A stretch of DNA of 64,000 nucleotides from Planctomycetota bacterium (GCA_027618475.1 JAQCEJ010000013.1:1-64000), one strand, 5' to 3'. Shown: positions 1 to 8,916, counted from the stretch's first letter. The notes: generated by a model not told the origin, from the letters alone. Translations and numbers: made by a program.

Positions 1-166
1 GGGCCACATACCCACATCTTACATCTGGGATGTGATACCACTCACGCTGAGGCCATGATGAGTATCAATCGCATGCACCGGAGCGGCCGTGGCCAGCGGA
101 TCTTGAAATCAAAGTCAACTCCCGCCGCCCGGTGATGCGGGTCGTTATGCCAGAGTATCGAAATCA

Positions 167-532
167 ATGAAGCCGCAGATTTACAAAGACTTTATTGATC
201 GGTTAGTAGACGAATGCCACAGCGGTCAGGGGGCGATAGGGCCAACTCGCGCTCGCAGCGGAATCTGGAATCAAAACGCAACTGCGGATTTTCTGGTAGA
301 CCAATACAAAATCAATCAATTGTTGGCATCTCTCGATGGCGACCGACGCGAAGTAATTGCCGGCATGCTCGCACATGCTTTCCAGGACGGTGTGTTTGAG
401 ACACTGAAGGCGCTTGAGACGTTCGAGATAGAACCATTTCTAGATGGCTACGAAGGCAGCCCATATCACGATTTCGTCGGACGAGTAGCCGCAGACCAAT
501 GGCAATGGCCGGAAGACGAAGAACTGGCATAA
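167..532 (+). CDS. Small conserved hypothetical protein, possibly DUF6547-like
   Basis: This is a 121-residue soluble, acidic protein with no signal peptide or membrane segment. The N-terminal half carries an 'LVDECHSGQG..GPTRARSG.WNQN' stretch, and the C-terminal part an 'EIEPFLDGYEGSPYHDFVGR' stretch. From memory this pattern resembles the uncharacterised DUF6547 family, whose members are about the same length. The start is the first ATG of the frame and has no strong Shine-Dalgarno sequence in front of it. The 166 bases before it hold no gene I can support. It might belong to a toxin or immunity locus cut by the left edge, but nothing in the window proves this. Function unknown. Confidence 0.6.
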   Translation: MKPQIYKDFIDRLVDECHSGQGAIGPTRARSGIWNQNATADFLVDQYKINQLLASLDGDRREVIAGMLAHAFQDGVFETLKALETFEIEPFLDGYEGSPYHDFVGRVAADQWQWPEDEELA

Positions 533-652
533 CATCTATATGGCATTCCTCTGTCAAGAGAGCGCAAGGTAATTGTGGTGAGGGTTTTTGGAAATTCATC
601 CTCACAGGTATCGGTGACAGAGGTCTGAGATTATTCAGCGAACGGACGCCGG

Positions 653-892
653 GTGACATTGCCGAATGGCTCTGCATTCAGTAGTGTTCCTGTCGATTTC
701 AGAGAAAATGCACTGCTGACCCAAAGCTGTCAGCAGTGGCACCACGCATCTGACTGGATCAAGTGGAAGCGAGAGAACGAAATCGACCCCATTCGCCTTC
801 GTCCGCATCCCTTTGAATTCGATCTGTATTACAACGGGTCATTGAGACGATTGTTTGTTTGCGGAATGGATTTCATAATCGAAGCCGGATGA
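653..892 (+). CDS. Small hypothetical protein or gene remnant ending in a terminator
   Basis: A 79-codon frame starts with GTG and is open upstream back to a stop at 626-628. Its C-terminal half (residues 25-79) is rich in Trp, Arg and Tyr and looks protein-like: '[14 protein letters not shown]' followed by '[15 protein letters not shown]'. The first 20 residues look less convincing. The stop codon lies inside the left arm of a strong hairpin at 882-913, which supports a real gene end here. It may be an intact small gene or the 3' remnant of a longer one. I recognise no family. Confidence 0.35.
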   Translation: MTLPNGSAFSSVPVDFRENALLTQSCQQWHHASDWIKWKRENEIDPIRLRPHPFEFDLYYNGSLRRLFVCGMDFIIEAG

Positions 893-920
893 AGGGAAAC
901 TTTCATCCGGCTTTGTTATT
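882..920 (+). terminator. Probable intrinsic terminator
   Basis: A perfect 12-bp stem, AAGCCGGATGAA at 882-893 pairing with TTCATCCGGCTT at 902-913, has an 8-nt loop and is followed by TTGTTATT. It closes the small gene ending at 892 and separates it from the GntR gene. The right-hand tail is only moderately T-rich, so efficiency is uncertain. Confidence 0.65.
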
Positions 921-1051
921 GATCGAATGCGGTCATCAGGGCGAGAGATGCTTTGATTGTGTCCGAGGCCCCTCTCATCAATCACCACTAAAGCATTGTC
1001 GGACATCGCTGTTTTATTGCTCCTGACCGTATGACGAAACGTCGATCGAGG

Positions 1052-1082
1052 TTGCATCACGCCGTCTCGATTGTATACAATC
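1052..1082 (+). promoter_or_regulatory. GntR/FCD operator palindrome over a likely promoter
   Basis: GATTGTATACAATC at 1069-1082 is a perfect 14-bp palindrome centred 48 bp before the ATG of the GntR gene. FCD-type GntR repressors commonly bind sites of the TTGTATACAA type. A TTGCAT hexamer at 1052-1057 and a TATACA hexamer at 1074-1079, 16 bp apart, could be the -35 and -10 elements, so the operator would cover the -10. The palindrome is seen directly; promoter and autorepression are inferred. Confidence 0.7.
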
Positions 1083-1123
1083 AGAAGAGTTGATGTATGC
1101 ATTCTCTCTGAGGAGTCTTCACG

Positions 1124-1822
1124 ATGGCCCTCCTTCAGCCTCCCCGGCGACGGTCTTCGGATGCTTCCCCTGAGCAAACGTTGTCGCATCAGGTCGCGAA
1201 TACGTTGCGGGAAGAGATTATTGCCGGAGAACTTGCCCCCGGGGCGATGGTTGCAGAGATTCCCACGGCTGAACGGCTTGGTGTGAGTCGCTTGCCGGTT
1301 CGAGAGGCAACGCTCATGCTCGAACGCGAAGGATTGCTGGTCTTTGAAGGGCGCGGGCGTCGAAGGATACGATCACTCACGGCCCGCGATCTGCAAGAAA
1401 TTCTCGACATTCGCTTGATGCTCGAACCCAAATTGACCGCGCTGGCTGCCGAGTTTCACACGCCCGCTGATCTGAAACTGCTGGAGGCAAACTTACAGCG
1501 ACTCGCCAGTGCGAAAAAACTCAGCCATGTGTCGTTGCTCGATATCGAATTTCACGATTTGATCGCGTCGGCGGCATGCCATTCACGACTGACACATTTG
1601 TGGCAGATCATGCGCGGACAAATTCAATTGTTTACCGCGGCGATGCAACGTCAGCAACAAAGTAAGACTCGAGCCGTTCGCGAATCGACGGCGCGCAGTC
1701 ACGATGAAATTGTCGATCAGATACGGGGACGAAATGCGTCCGGTGCCGCCGCGTGTGTGAAGAAGCATTTGCGGTCGTGGAAAAATGTGCTTCAAGCGTA
1801 TGACTGGGGGGATACCGTGTGA
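1124..1822 (+). CDS. GntR family transcriptional regulator, FCD subfamily
   Basis: This 232-residue DNA-binding regulator has the FadR/FCD architecture. Residues ~22-90 form the winged helix, with the recognition region 'SRLPVREATLMLEREGLL'. Residues ~96-215 form an all-helical FCD ligand domain, with acidic and histidine residues in the expected pattern ('DIEFHDLI', a later 'HDEI' and 'KKHLRSW') that could bind a metal and an organic acid. Family members usually respond to sugar acids or related carboxylates. A perfect palindrome lies just upstream, so it probably controls itself and perhaps the genes that follow. The gap to the DUF1501 gene is 84 bp. The ligand cannot be read from sequence; the DgoD-like gene at 25.1 kb is a conceivable target. 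Confidence 0.92.
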   Translation: MALLQPPRRRSSDASPEQTLSHQVANTLREEIIAGELAPGAMVAEIPTAERLGVSRLPVREATLMLEREGLLVFEGRGRRRIRSLTARDLQEILDIRLMLEPKLTALAAEFHTPADLKLLEANLQRLASAKKLSHVSLLDIEFHDLIASAACHSRLTHLWQIMRGQIQLFTAAMQRQQQSKTRAVRESTARSHDEIVDQIRGRNASGAAACVKKHLRSWKNVLQAYDWGDTV

Positions 1823-1906
1823 ATCGTCGATACTGTCTCTTTTCGGCTCAGCTTTCAGGTGCATGAACATGGCGTTCAACCGAACTGAGCATAACGTCCC
1901 TGGAGT

Positions 1907-3325
1907 ATGATGGTGATTCCTGAAATTCATACGCACGAATTAACACGCCGACGGTTTCTCCAGTTCGGCGGGGCAGGGGCCTTGTCGTTGGGAGGCATGT
2001 GGCAAGCCCAGATGCTCGCGGCCGAAGCGGTGGCGACGTCGGAGTCGAAAATTCGCTCGTGCATCTTTGTGTTTTATTATGGAGGGCCGAGCCATCTCGA
2101 CACGTACGATCCCAAACCCCATGCTCCGGATACGGTTCGAGGTGAGTTTCAATCGATTACGACATCGGTGCCGGGGTTGCATATCAGCGAACATCTGCCG
2201 CACATGTCGCAGGTGATGCATCATTGTGCATTGATTCGCAGCATGCATCATACGAATCGATTGCACGATTCAGCGTCGATCGAAACACACACCGGTCGTC
2301 AGGCGGCTCAAGGGGACCGCGAAGAGTTTGCCCCGATCGAACAGTTCTTTCCTTGCCACGGCGGGGTATTGAGTTATTTACGCCGCGATGAAGGGATGAT
2401 CGTCCCTCATGCAGCGCTCCCCTTTGTTTTTCAAAATGTGATACCGGTCCCGTGCCAGGGTGGCGGATTTCTTGGCAAGGCCTTCGATCCGTTTCGAGTG
2501 TCGGTCGATCCTGAAAAGCAAAGTTATACCGTCGAAGAGCTCATCTTGCGCGATGAACTGCCGACCCGGCGTATCGGTTTGCGGCGCAATCTGCTTGCAT
2601 CACTGCAAGCCAACGTGAACGTTGTACCGGCGATCTCGACGGGAATTGAACATTATTACGATCGAGCATTTCAGTTGTTGAACTCTGAGAACGTCCGCCG
2701 CGCTCTCGATCTTGACGAAGAAGAACCGGCACTTCGAGAACGATATGGTGTCTATCCCACGACTTCGCGTGGCGGCATGAATGGCGGAGAACAAGGCTTC
2801 GCCCGCCACATGCGCGGTCAGAATCTGTTGATCGCCCGACGGCTGGTGGAAGCCGGCGTGCCGTTCGTGAATGTATACGATTTTAAGCAACAGGGGCAAA
2901 ACTGGGACAGCCATTCCCAGAATTTCGTGCAGCATAAGGAATTTCTGTTGCCCCCTGCCGATAAAGCGCTCGCCACCCTCATCAGCGATCTTGATGATCG
3001 CGGACTGCTTGATTCGACGCTCGTTGTGGCGACGGGAGAATTCGGACGCACGCCGACAATTAACGGTAACGCGGGACGCGATCATTGGCCCGATTGTTAT
3101 ACGGTGCTGCTCGCAGGGGGTGGTGTTCGAGGTGGAGCGATACATGGTGCCAGCGATGCCACTGGTTCTTACCCCGAACGAGACCCCGCAACGCCGGCTG
3201 ATCTCGCGGCGACGATTTATTGGAGATTCGGCTTCGATTCAGCACAACATATTATCGATCGGACGTTACGTCCCTGGCATCTGGCAAACGGTGAACCGTT
3301 AAGTGACCTTTTCGATGCGACTTGA
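1907..3325 (+). CDS. DUF1501 family protein with Tat-like leader
   Basis: This 472-residue protein starts with a twin-arginine-type leader (residues ~14-30, 'RRRFLQFGGAGALSLGG') and is probably exported folded. The body has DUF1501 hallmarks: 'GGPSHLDTYDPKP' near the N terminus and 'GEFGRTPTIN..GRDHWPD' followed by a glycine-rich 'LLAGGGVRGG' near the C terminus. The fold is related to the sulfatase/alkaline-phosphatase superfamily, and the physiological reaction is unknown. It precedes a DUF1592-type protein by 31 bp, so the two are probably co-transcribed. DUF1501 usually pairs with DUF1549/1553, as it does at 47-51 kb, so pairing with a DUF1592 protein is less usual. A second ATG lies one codon in. 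Confidence 0.93.
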   Translation: MMVIPEIHTHELTRRRFLQFGGAGALSLGGMWQAQMLAAEAVATSESKIRSCIFVFYYGGPSHLDTYDPKPHAPDTVRGEFQSITTSVPGLHISEHLPHMSQVMHHCALIRSMHHTNRLHDSASIETHTGRQAAQGDREEFAPIEQFFPCHGGVLSYLRRDEGMIVPHAALPFVFQNVIPVPCQGGGFLGKAFDPFRVSVDPEKQSYTVEELILRDELPTRRIGLRRNLLASLQANVNVVPAISTGIEHYYDRAFQLLNSENVRRALDLDEEEPALRERYGVYPTTSRGGMNGGEQGFARHMRGQNLLIARRLVEAGVPFVNVYDFKQQGQNWDSHSQNFVQHKEFLLPPADKALATLISDLDDRGLLDSTLVVATGEFGRTPTINGNAGRDHWPDCYTVLLAGGGVRGGAIHGASDATGSYPERDPATPADLAATIYWRFGFDSAQHIIDRTLRPWHLANGEPLSDLFDAT

Positions 3326-3356
3326 AGTCGATTATGAGTTTTCGGAGACGTAACCG

Positions 3357-6300
3357 ATGAAAATATTCGTGCTGACAATCACGATCGTCGCGGTGAGCGG
3401 GGTCATCGATGGCGATGTCAGAGTTCGAGCTGACGACTCCGAATCATTCGACACTCTGACTGCAGAGTATGTGAGCGATATTCGCCCGCTGTTGAAAACA
3501 TTTTGTCTCGATTGTCATTCGACAGAACGGCGACAAGGCGATTTCGATCTTGAGCGATTTGCCGTACTTTCCGATGTTCGAACGGCACCCAGGGCCTGGC
3601 AGAAAGTCGCTGAGCAACTCGATGTCGGTGAGATGCCTCCAGAAGATGCCGGTCAACCCACTGCAGAACAGCACATGTTGTTGGTTGGTTGGATCACGCG
3701 GTATCTTCACGCCGAGGCGCTGGCCAATGCCGGCGACCCCGGCTCCGTTGTGTTACGTCGGCTCAATAACGCGGAATACACCTACACGATTCGCGATCTG
3801 ACGCATGTCGATTTTCATCCCGCGAGCGAATTTCCCTCCGACAGTGCGGCAGGAGAGGGGTTTACAAATGCGGGGAATGCGCTATCGATGTCACCCGCGA
3901 TGTTGGCTAAATATTTCGACGCGGGACGAGAAATCGCGGCGCACGCCGTGTTGTTGCCGGACGGTTTTCGTTTTTCAAAACATCGTACGCGCAGCGACTG
4001 GACAGACGAAATTCTGAGTGAGATCAAGTCTTTCTATCTTGAACGAGTCGAGGTGTCAGAGCTGGGATTGGGAGAATCGGTTGGCGTGATGAATCTTCAC
4101 ACTGACTGCCGATTGGGTCAACTCGGTTTTCTGCCGTGGGAACAATATCTCGCTGCTGCAATCGCATGGCGCAATTCGCCGCCAGACGGACGAACCACAC
4201 TCGATGTATTTGCCCAAGAACGCGGTTTGAACAAAAAATATCTGAGCGAACTCTGGACGCAGCTGAATGCCGATGAACCCTCATTGTTACTCGATGATCT
4301 TCGAACTCGATGGCGACATGCCGAGGAGAGTGACGCCGCCGAGCTTGCTCGGTGGGTGGCTGAATGGCAACGTGGATTGTGGACGTTTAACCCTATCGCT
4401 TTGAAGGGAAGGACAGGAAGCAGACCGCGCTGGCAGGAACCGGTCGACCCGCTGGTGATGAGTCAGGAGCTTCGCTTTAGTATTCCCGCCGTTCCCGAAG
4501 GTACGGAACCGTCCGATGTCACCGTTTCTCTGGTGATTGGTGACGCCGGCGATGGTCATGAGCACGATTACGTGTTACTGCATCAACCTCGTCTCGTGGC
4601 CGAAGGTCAACCTGATGTACTGCTGCGCGACATCGATTCACTCACGGGAATCGATCGAGAGGCGTTTGGACGACATCCGGACGGTCGTGAAATTGACGAC
4701 GCATCGCTCTGCCTCCAGGCTCCGGTGGTGTTCACTTTGAAGCTTCCTCATGATCTTGCCGTTGGACGCGATCTCGTCACGACGGCGACACTGCATGAGG
4801 AAACCGGGAAAGAGGGAAGTGTTCAGCTCGACCTGGTATCCGGTGAAGCAAGTCAACCACAGGGATTACAACCTGCGCGAGTCACCGTCACGTTGTCGCA
4901 GGTGACGGTTCTGTTTGCTGACCATCGTACTGTTACATGGAATCGTCCCTTGTTGATCGCCCCCGACAGTCCGCTTCAGGAGCGACTTATTGCGTCACTG
5001 GATGACCTTCGGCGACTCTTTCCCCCTTCGTTGTGCTATCCGCAGGTCGTTCCCGCCGATGAAGTCCTCACAATGACGCAGTTTTATCGAGAAGATGATC
5101 ACCTGGTGCGGTTACTGCTCAGTAGTGAAGAACAGCAGCAGCTCGATCGTCTGTGGTCAGAATTACGATACGTAAGCCAGGAACCGATAAAACTGTTGGC
5201 CGTCCTTGATTCATTAATCGAGTCGATGAGAGGCCAAACTCAGGACGGCGCCTTCGACCAGTTGGTCGAACCTTTTCAAGAGCAAGTGGCGGCCTATCGA
5301 AAGTATGCGCAGGAACATGAGTCGGTTCAATTGGATGCCTTGGTGGCGTTCGCCGCTCAGGCTTATCGGCGACCGTTAACCGACGAAGAAGTCGGTGAAC
5401 TCCGTGAATTGTATCGCCAGCTTCGCAGCGAAGGCCTCTCGCATGACGAAACCTTTCGCATGACGCTTGCACGTGTGCTGATCGCCTCGCCGTTTTTGTT
5501 TCGATTGGAAACCGCACCGAAGGGGGTTGATGCAGCCCCGGTTACCGATTGGGAACTTGCCAGCCGGCTTAGTTATTTTCTCTGGTCATCGCAGCCCGAT
5601 GATGAACTCCGAACGATTGCTGCAGCAGGGATGTTGCAACGTCCGGACATTCTAGTGCAGCAGACACAACGTTTGCTCCGGGATAATCGAGTACGTCGGC
5701 TTGCCACCGAATTCGGCTGTCAGTGGCTGCATATTCACGAATTTGACGTCGTTGAAAAAAAGAATCACGCTTTGTTTCCAGAATTTGACGAACTTCGTGG
5801 TGCCATGTATGAAGAAGCGATTCTCTTCTTTACCGATATGTTTCAACATGATGGCTCGTTGCTCGATCTTCTTGATGCCGATCACACATTCCTGAACGAG
5901 AATCTGGCGGCATTTTATGGCATCGAAGGAATTTCCGGATCCGAGTGGCGACGAGTCGACGGTATCCAGCACCACCGACGAGGAGGAATTCTTGGTTTCT
6001 CGGCGACATTGGCGAAGCAGTCGGGGGCGTCACGGACAAGTCCGATTCTGCGTGGGAACTGGATCAGTGAAGTGCTACTTGGTGAGAAGCTTCCCCGCCC
6101 TCCTCCGGATGTCCCGCAGTTGGCCGAAGAGATTCCCGCAGGGCTGACCGAGCGGCAACTCATCGAACGACACAGCAGCGACGCAGCGTGCGCGAAATGT
6201 CACCGTCGCATCGATCCCTACGGATTCGCTCTCGAAGGATTCGACGCGATTGGACGTCGTCGCGACATGATGTCAGCGGGAATCCCCGTCGACACAAAAA

Positions 6301-6560
6301 CCATTCTTCCAGAGGGAACCGTAATCGACGGCATCGACGGGTTGCGCCGTTATCTGCTCGAGCAACGCCGCGACGATGTCTTGCGACAATTCTGCCAAAA
6401 ACTTCTAGGTTATGCATTGGGTCGCGAAGTACAATTGAGCGACGAACCTCTGCTTGATGAAATTCAGCAATCGCTTGCAGAAAATGACTATCGGTTTTCG
6501 GTCGTTGTTGAGAAAATCGTACTCAGCAGACAGTTTCGCGAAAAGCGATCCGAAGAATAG
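3357..6560 (+). CDS. PSCyt/DUF1587-DUF1592-DUF1588-DUF1585 cytochrome-like protein
   Basis: This 1067-residue secreted protein has an N-terminal hydrophobic leader (residues 1-25). A planctomycete cytochrome-type motif C50-x-x-C53-H54 suggests haem c binding. DUF1587 follows at ~125-190 ('RRLNNAEYTYTIRDLT'). After a long variable region come DUF1595 ('AYRRPLTDEEVGELRELY'), DUF1592 ('ELASRLSYFLWSSQPDDEL') and DUF1588/1585, with a second CxxCH at C945-C948-H949 ('CHRRIDPYGFALEGFD'). The family is widespread in Planctomycetes. A redox role in periplasmic degradation is often proposed but not shown. Domain order and length are normal. The next two genes are unrelated, and the usual DUF1552 partner appears only after them. 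Confidence 0.93.
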   Translation: MKIFVLTITIVAVSGVIDGDVRVRADDSESFDTLTAEYVSDIRPLLKTFCLDCHSTERRQGDFDLERFAVLSDVRTAPRAWQKVAEQLDVGEMPPEDAGQPTAEQHMLLVGWITRYLHAEALANAGDPGSVVLRRLNNAEYTYTIRDLTHVDFHPASEFPSDSAAGEGFTNAGNALSMSPAMLAKYFDAGREIAAHAVLLPDGFRFSKHRTRSDWTDEILSEIKSFYLERVEVSELGLGESVGVMNLHTDCRLGQLGFLPWEQYLAAAIAWRNSPPDGRTTLDVFAQERGLNKKYLSELWTQLNADEPSLLLDDLRTRWRHAEESDAAELARWVAEWQRGLWTFNPIALKGRTGSRPRWQEPVDPLVMSQELRFSIPAVPEGTEPSDVTVSLVIGDAGDGHEHDYVLLHQPRLVAEGQPDVLLRDIDSLTGIDREAFGRHPDGREIDDASLCLQAPVVFTLKLPHDLAVGRDLVTTATLHEETGKEGSVQLDLVSGEASQPQGLQPARVTVTLSQVTVLFADHRTVTWNRPLLIAPDSPLQERLIASLDDLRRLFPPSLCYPQVVPADEVLTMTQFYREDDHLVRLLLSSEEQQQLDRLWSELRYVSQEPIKLLAVLDSLIESMRGQTQDGAFDQLVEPFQEQVAAYRKYAQEHESVQLDALVAFAAQAYRRPLTDEEVGELRELYRQLRSEGLSHDETFRMTLARVLIASPFLFRLETAPKGVDAAPVTDWELASRLSYFLWSSQPDDELRTIAAAGMLQRPDILVQQTQRLLRDNRVRRLATEFGCQWLHIHEFDVVEKKNHALFPEFDELRGAMYEEAILFFTDMFQHDGSLLDLLDADHTFLNENLAAFYGIEGISGSEWRRVDGIQHHRRGGILGFSATLAKQSGASRTSPILRGNWISEVLLGEKLPRPPPDVPQLAEEIPAGLTERQLIERHSSDAACAKCHRRIDPYGFALEGFDAIGRRRDMMSAGIPVDTKTILPEGTVIDGIDGLRRYLLEQRRDDVLRQFCQKLLGYALGREVQLSDEPLLDEIQQSLAENDYRFSVVVEKIVLSRQFREKRSEE

Positions 6561-6585
6561 CACGACGTGAGTGAGAGATACGAAT

Positions 6586-6798
6586 ATGTTGCACAAAGAA
6601 ACGCTGGCCGAATATCGCCGGATGACGCCCAGTCAACGATTGCAGTTGACGTTGGAGATGATCGAAGAAAACACGCCGTATTTGTTTCTTGGCACGTCCG
6701 ATCAGGTGGATCGCAAATTTGAATTACTGCGCAAAGAAAATGACGAACGAAACCGAAGCATGTTGGAAGCCCTGGCTCAATGGAAAGAGTCAAGATGA
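6586..6798 (+). CDS. Small protein partnered with a nucleotidyltransferase
   Basis: This 70-residue charged, helical protein (from the ATG at 6586; an upstream GTG at 6571 would add five residues) carries 'LAEYRRMTPSQRLQLTLEMI' and 'FELLRKENDERNRSMLEAL'. Small proteins of this type occur in front of AbiEii/DUF6036-like nucleotidyltransferase genes. Its stop overlaps the ATG of the next gene as ATGA at 6795-6798, which indicates translational coupling. Size and position would fit an antitoxin or small subunit, but no function is proven. It starts 25 bp after the DUF1592 gene, so it is probably transcribed with that operon. Confidence 0.7.
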   Translation: MLHKETLAEYRRMTPSQRLQLTLEMIEENTPYLFLGTSDQVDRKFELLRKENDERNRSMLEALAQWKESR

Positions 6799-7367
6799 AT
6801 GAATTCGGTCTTGCGCTGAGAAATATGGCCGATACATTCGAACGCATGGGCATTTCGTATGCTGTTATTGAAGGTATTGCCGTACGTGCTTATGGAATTC
6901 CGAGACCCACGTACGATGTCGATTTCATTTTGTCGGTATCAAGAGAGGGTTTCTCAGATGTCTTCGATGCGATTGAAGAACAGGAGTTTTCGGTTCCCGA
7001 AGTCTATCGTACGGGCAGGGTGGATCAAGTGGCCGAGATGCCGCTAGTAAAGATTCGATTTTACCTCAAAGACCGAGGTGTAGATGCTGATATATTTCTC
7101 GCTGAAACACCATTTCAGCAGGAGATATTGACTCGTCGCCAACGTGCTGAAACGATGGATGGAACACTCTGGTTAGCCAGCCCGGAAGATATTGTGTTGT
7201 TGAAATTGCTAGCCAACCGTACGCGCGATCGATCTGATGTCCAAGACATCTTGTTCACACAAGGCCAACTCGACGATGCCTATATGAAGAAGTGGGCGGC
7301 GGAACCTGGTGTGCTTCCTTTGCTTGAAAAAACCTTAGCCGACTCTCGAGCCTCAGAGGAGAATTAG
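6795..7367 (+). CDS. AbiEii/DUF6036-like nucleotidyltransferase
   Basis: The 190-residue protein has a nucleotidyltransferase signature near the N terminus: 'GIAVRAYGIPRPTYDVDF', with the D-x-D metal pair, and a third acidic strand 'DADIFL' further on. 'LASPEDIVLLKLLANRTRD' follows, typical of this group. One difference is an EG where many relatives have GG. The start at 6795 is chosen because it makes the ATGA overlap with the small gene before it; an ATG at 6780 is possible. Related proteins act as toxins in type IV toxin-antitoxin or abortive-infection systems, though many are uncharacterised. The gene lies between a cytochrome-like gene and DUF1552 and looks like a cassette inserted in an operon. 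Confidence 0.82.
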   Translation: MNEFGLALRNMADTFERMGISYAVIEGIAVRAYGIPRPTYDVDFILSVSREGFSDVFDAIEEQEFSVPEVYRTGRVDQVAEMPLVKIRFYLKDRGVDADIFLAETPFQQEILTRRQRAETMDGTLWLASPEDIVLLKLLANRTRDRSDVQDILFTQGQLDDAYMKKWAAEPGVLPLLEKTLADSRASEEN

Positions 7368-7370
7368 CAC

Positions 7371-8684
7371 ATGAGTCGATCAACCGGCCATTCTTTTTCC
7401 CGTCGAACGTTTCTACGAGGCGTCGGCGTCACGATGGCTCTTCCCTGGATGGAGTCGTTCAATGTCTGGGGAGACCAATCCTCCCCGTCATCACGGTCGG
7501 AGAGTCGGGCACCGATTCGGCTGGCTGTGTTATTTTCCGGAAATGGTTTCCACAGCGGGGAATTCTGGGCCGAAGGGGAAGGAGCCGACATCAAGCTCGG
7601 TCAGGTGCTTTCGTCATTGACCCCGTTCCGCGAACGGATGGTTTTTATCCGCGGGCTGTTCAATGCCGAAGCGCTCAAGGGGAATATTCACAGTTCTCAA
7701 ACGGGGAATCTGTTGTCCGGCGCCCCGCTGGCCTCCGGGGGTGAGATCCATTCGGGGACGAGTTTCGATCAACTGATCGCTCAGCAGTACGGACATTCGA
7801 CGAAAGTCCCGAGCCTTGTGCTCGGTTGCGAACGCTCTAATCCGGGAATTCACAAGAATTATTCGATGCTTTACAGCTCACACATCTCGTGGAGCTCGCC
7901 GACGGCCCCGACACCGCTCGAACTCTATCCCGCTCTGGCGTTCGACCGCTTGTTTAAAGATTCTTCGCAGCGCGGAGATCGAAGCGTACTTGATGCCGTA
8001 CTTGGTGAGGCGGACCGTTTTCGCCGGCAGATCAGCAAAAGCGATCGACAGAAGCTCGATGAGTATTTGAACTCGGTCCGCGAAATCGAGCAACGGCTCG
8101 ACCGAGCGGGAAAACAAGGCGAACTTCAGGGGTGGAGGCCCACACTTGATGGTCCGAACATAGCTCGTCCGGCCGACGGCATCCCGCAAAATCTCGCCGA
8201 ACACATGAAGCTCATGTGCGATATCGTCGTTCTGGCGTTTCAAACCGATTCGACACGGGTCTGTACCTTGAAGCTGAATAACGATCACAGTTATCTGCAA
8301 TTTCCTCATTTGAATATCAACGTGGGACATCACGAACTCTCGCATCGCAACGATGCCGATTACCTGAAAGTCAATCAATCGTTCTTCGAGCAATTCGCTT
8401 ATATCGCGACAAAGCTCGATGCCATTCAGGAAGGAGAGCAAACGGCTCTTGACAATTCATTGCTGATGTACTGCTCGAGCATGCTTTCAGGAAGTCACGA
8501 CGCGACCAATTTGCCATGCGTGCTCGTCGGGGGAGCCGGTGGCCGGCTGAAGGGAGGCCGCGTACTCGAATACCGCGACAAACCGAACCGCAAGATGTGC
8601 AGTTTGTACTTGACTCTGTTGGAAAAATACGGAATAGCGCAGGAAGCATTTGGTGATGCCACCGAGCGATTGGTTGAGGTTTAA
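7371..8684 (+). CDS. DUF1552 family protein with Tat-like leader
   Basis: A 437-residue exported protein with a twin-arginine-type leader ('SRRTFLRGVGVTMALPWMES', residues 10-29) and a DUF1552 body ('ARPADGIPQNLAEHMKLMCD', 'RVCTLKLNNDHSY', 'LLMYCSSMLSGSHDATNLP', 'VGGAGGRLKGGR'). A clear ribosome-binding site AGAGGAG (7355-7361) lies inside the end of the nucleotidyltransferase gene, which supports the start. DUF1552 genes usually follow DUF1592-type genes directly; here two foreign-looking genes intervene. Function of the family is unknown. It ends 22 bp before a small conserved gene. Confidence 0.93.
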   Translation: MSRSTGHSFSRRTFLRGVGVTMALPWMESFNVWGDQSSPSSRSESRAPIRLAVLFSGNGFHSGEFWAEGEGADIKLGQVLSSLTPFRERMVFIRGLFNAEALKGNIHSSQTGNLLSGAPLASGGEIHSGTSFDQLIAQQYGHSTKVPSLVLGCERSNPGIHKNYSMLYSSHISWSSPTAPTPLELYPALAFDRLFKDSSQRGDRSVLDAVLGEADRFRRQISKSDRQKLDEYLNSVREIEQRLDRAGKQGELQGWRPTLDGPNIARPADGIPQNLAEHMKLMCDIVVLAFQTDSTRVCTLKLNNDHSYLQFPHLNINVGHHELSHRNDADYLKVNQSFFEQFAYIATKLDAIQEGEQTALDNSLLMYCSSMLSGSHDATNLPCVLVGGAGGRLKGGRVLEYRDKPNRKMCSLYLTLLEKYGIAQEAFGDATERLVEV

Positions 8685-8706
8685 CTCTGTGTGGAAATGA
8701 GACAAA

Positions 8707-8916
8707 ATGCAACAAGTGAAAATCTTCAAGAGTGTCGAATCGGAAGTCGCGTCATTGGAGAATGAAGTGAACGAGTGGATTCGAGCGAATGGCTGCCGCG
8801 TCATCAATGTCGTCGCCAACATCGCCCCGCAGTCCGATGCTTTGCAGGCCGGTATCCAGGGACGATATGCTCCCTCCGACGTGCTGTTGGTCGTCTTGTA
8901 CGAGACAGAGGGATAA
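8707..8916 (+). CDS. Small conserved hypothetical protein
   Basis: This 69-residue soluble protein has a predicted helix ('SLENEVNEWIRANG'), a strand ('RVINVVANIAP') and a C-terminal 'APSDVLLVVLYET'. The alternation suggests a compact alpha/beta fold. It starts 22 bp after the DUF1552 stop and may be the last gene of that operon. I believe similar small proteins occur elsewhere as stand-alone hypotheticals, but I cannot name a family. Confidence 0.65.
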   Translation: MQQVKIFKSVESEVASLENEVNEWIRANGCRVINVVANIAPQSDALQAGIQGRYAPSDVLLVVLYETEG

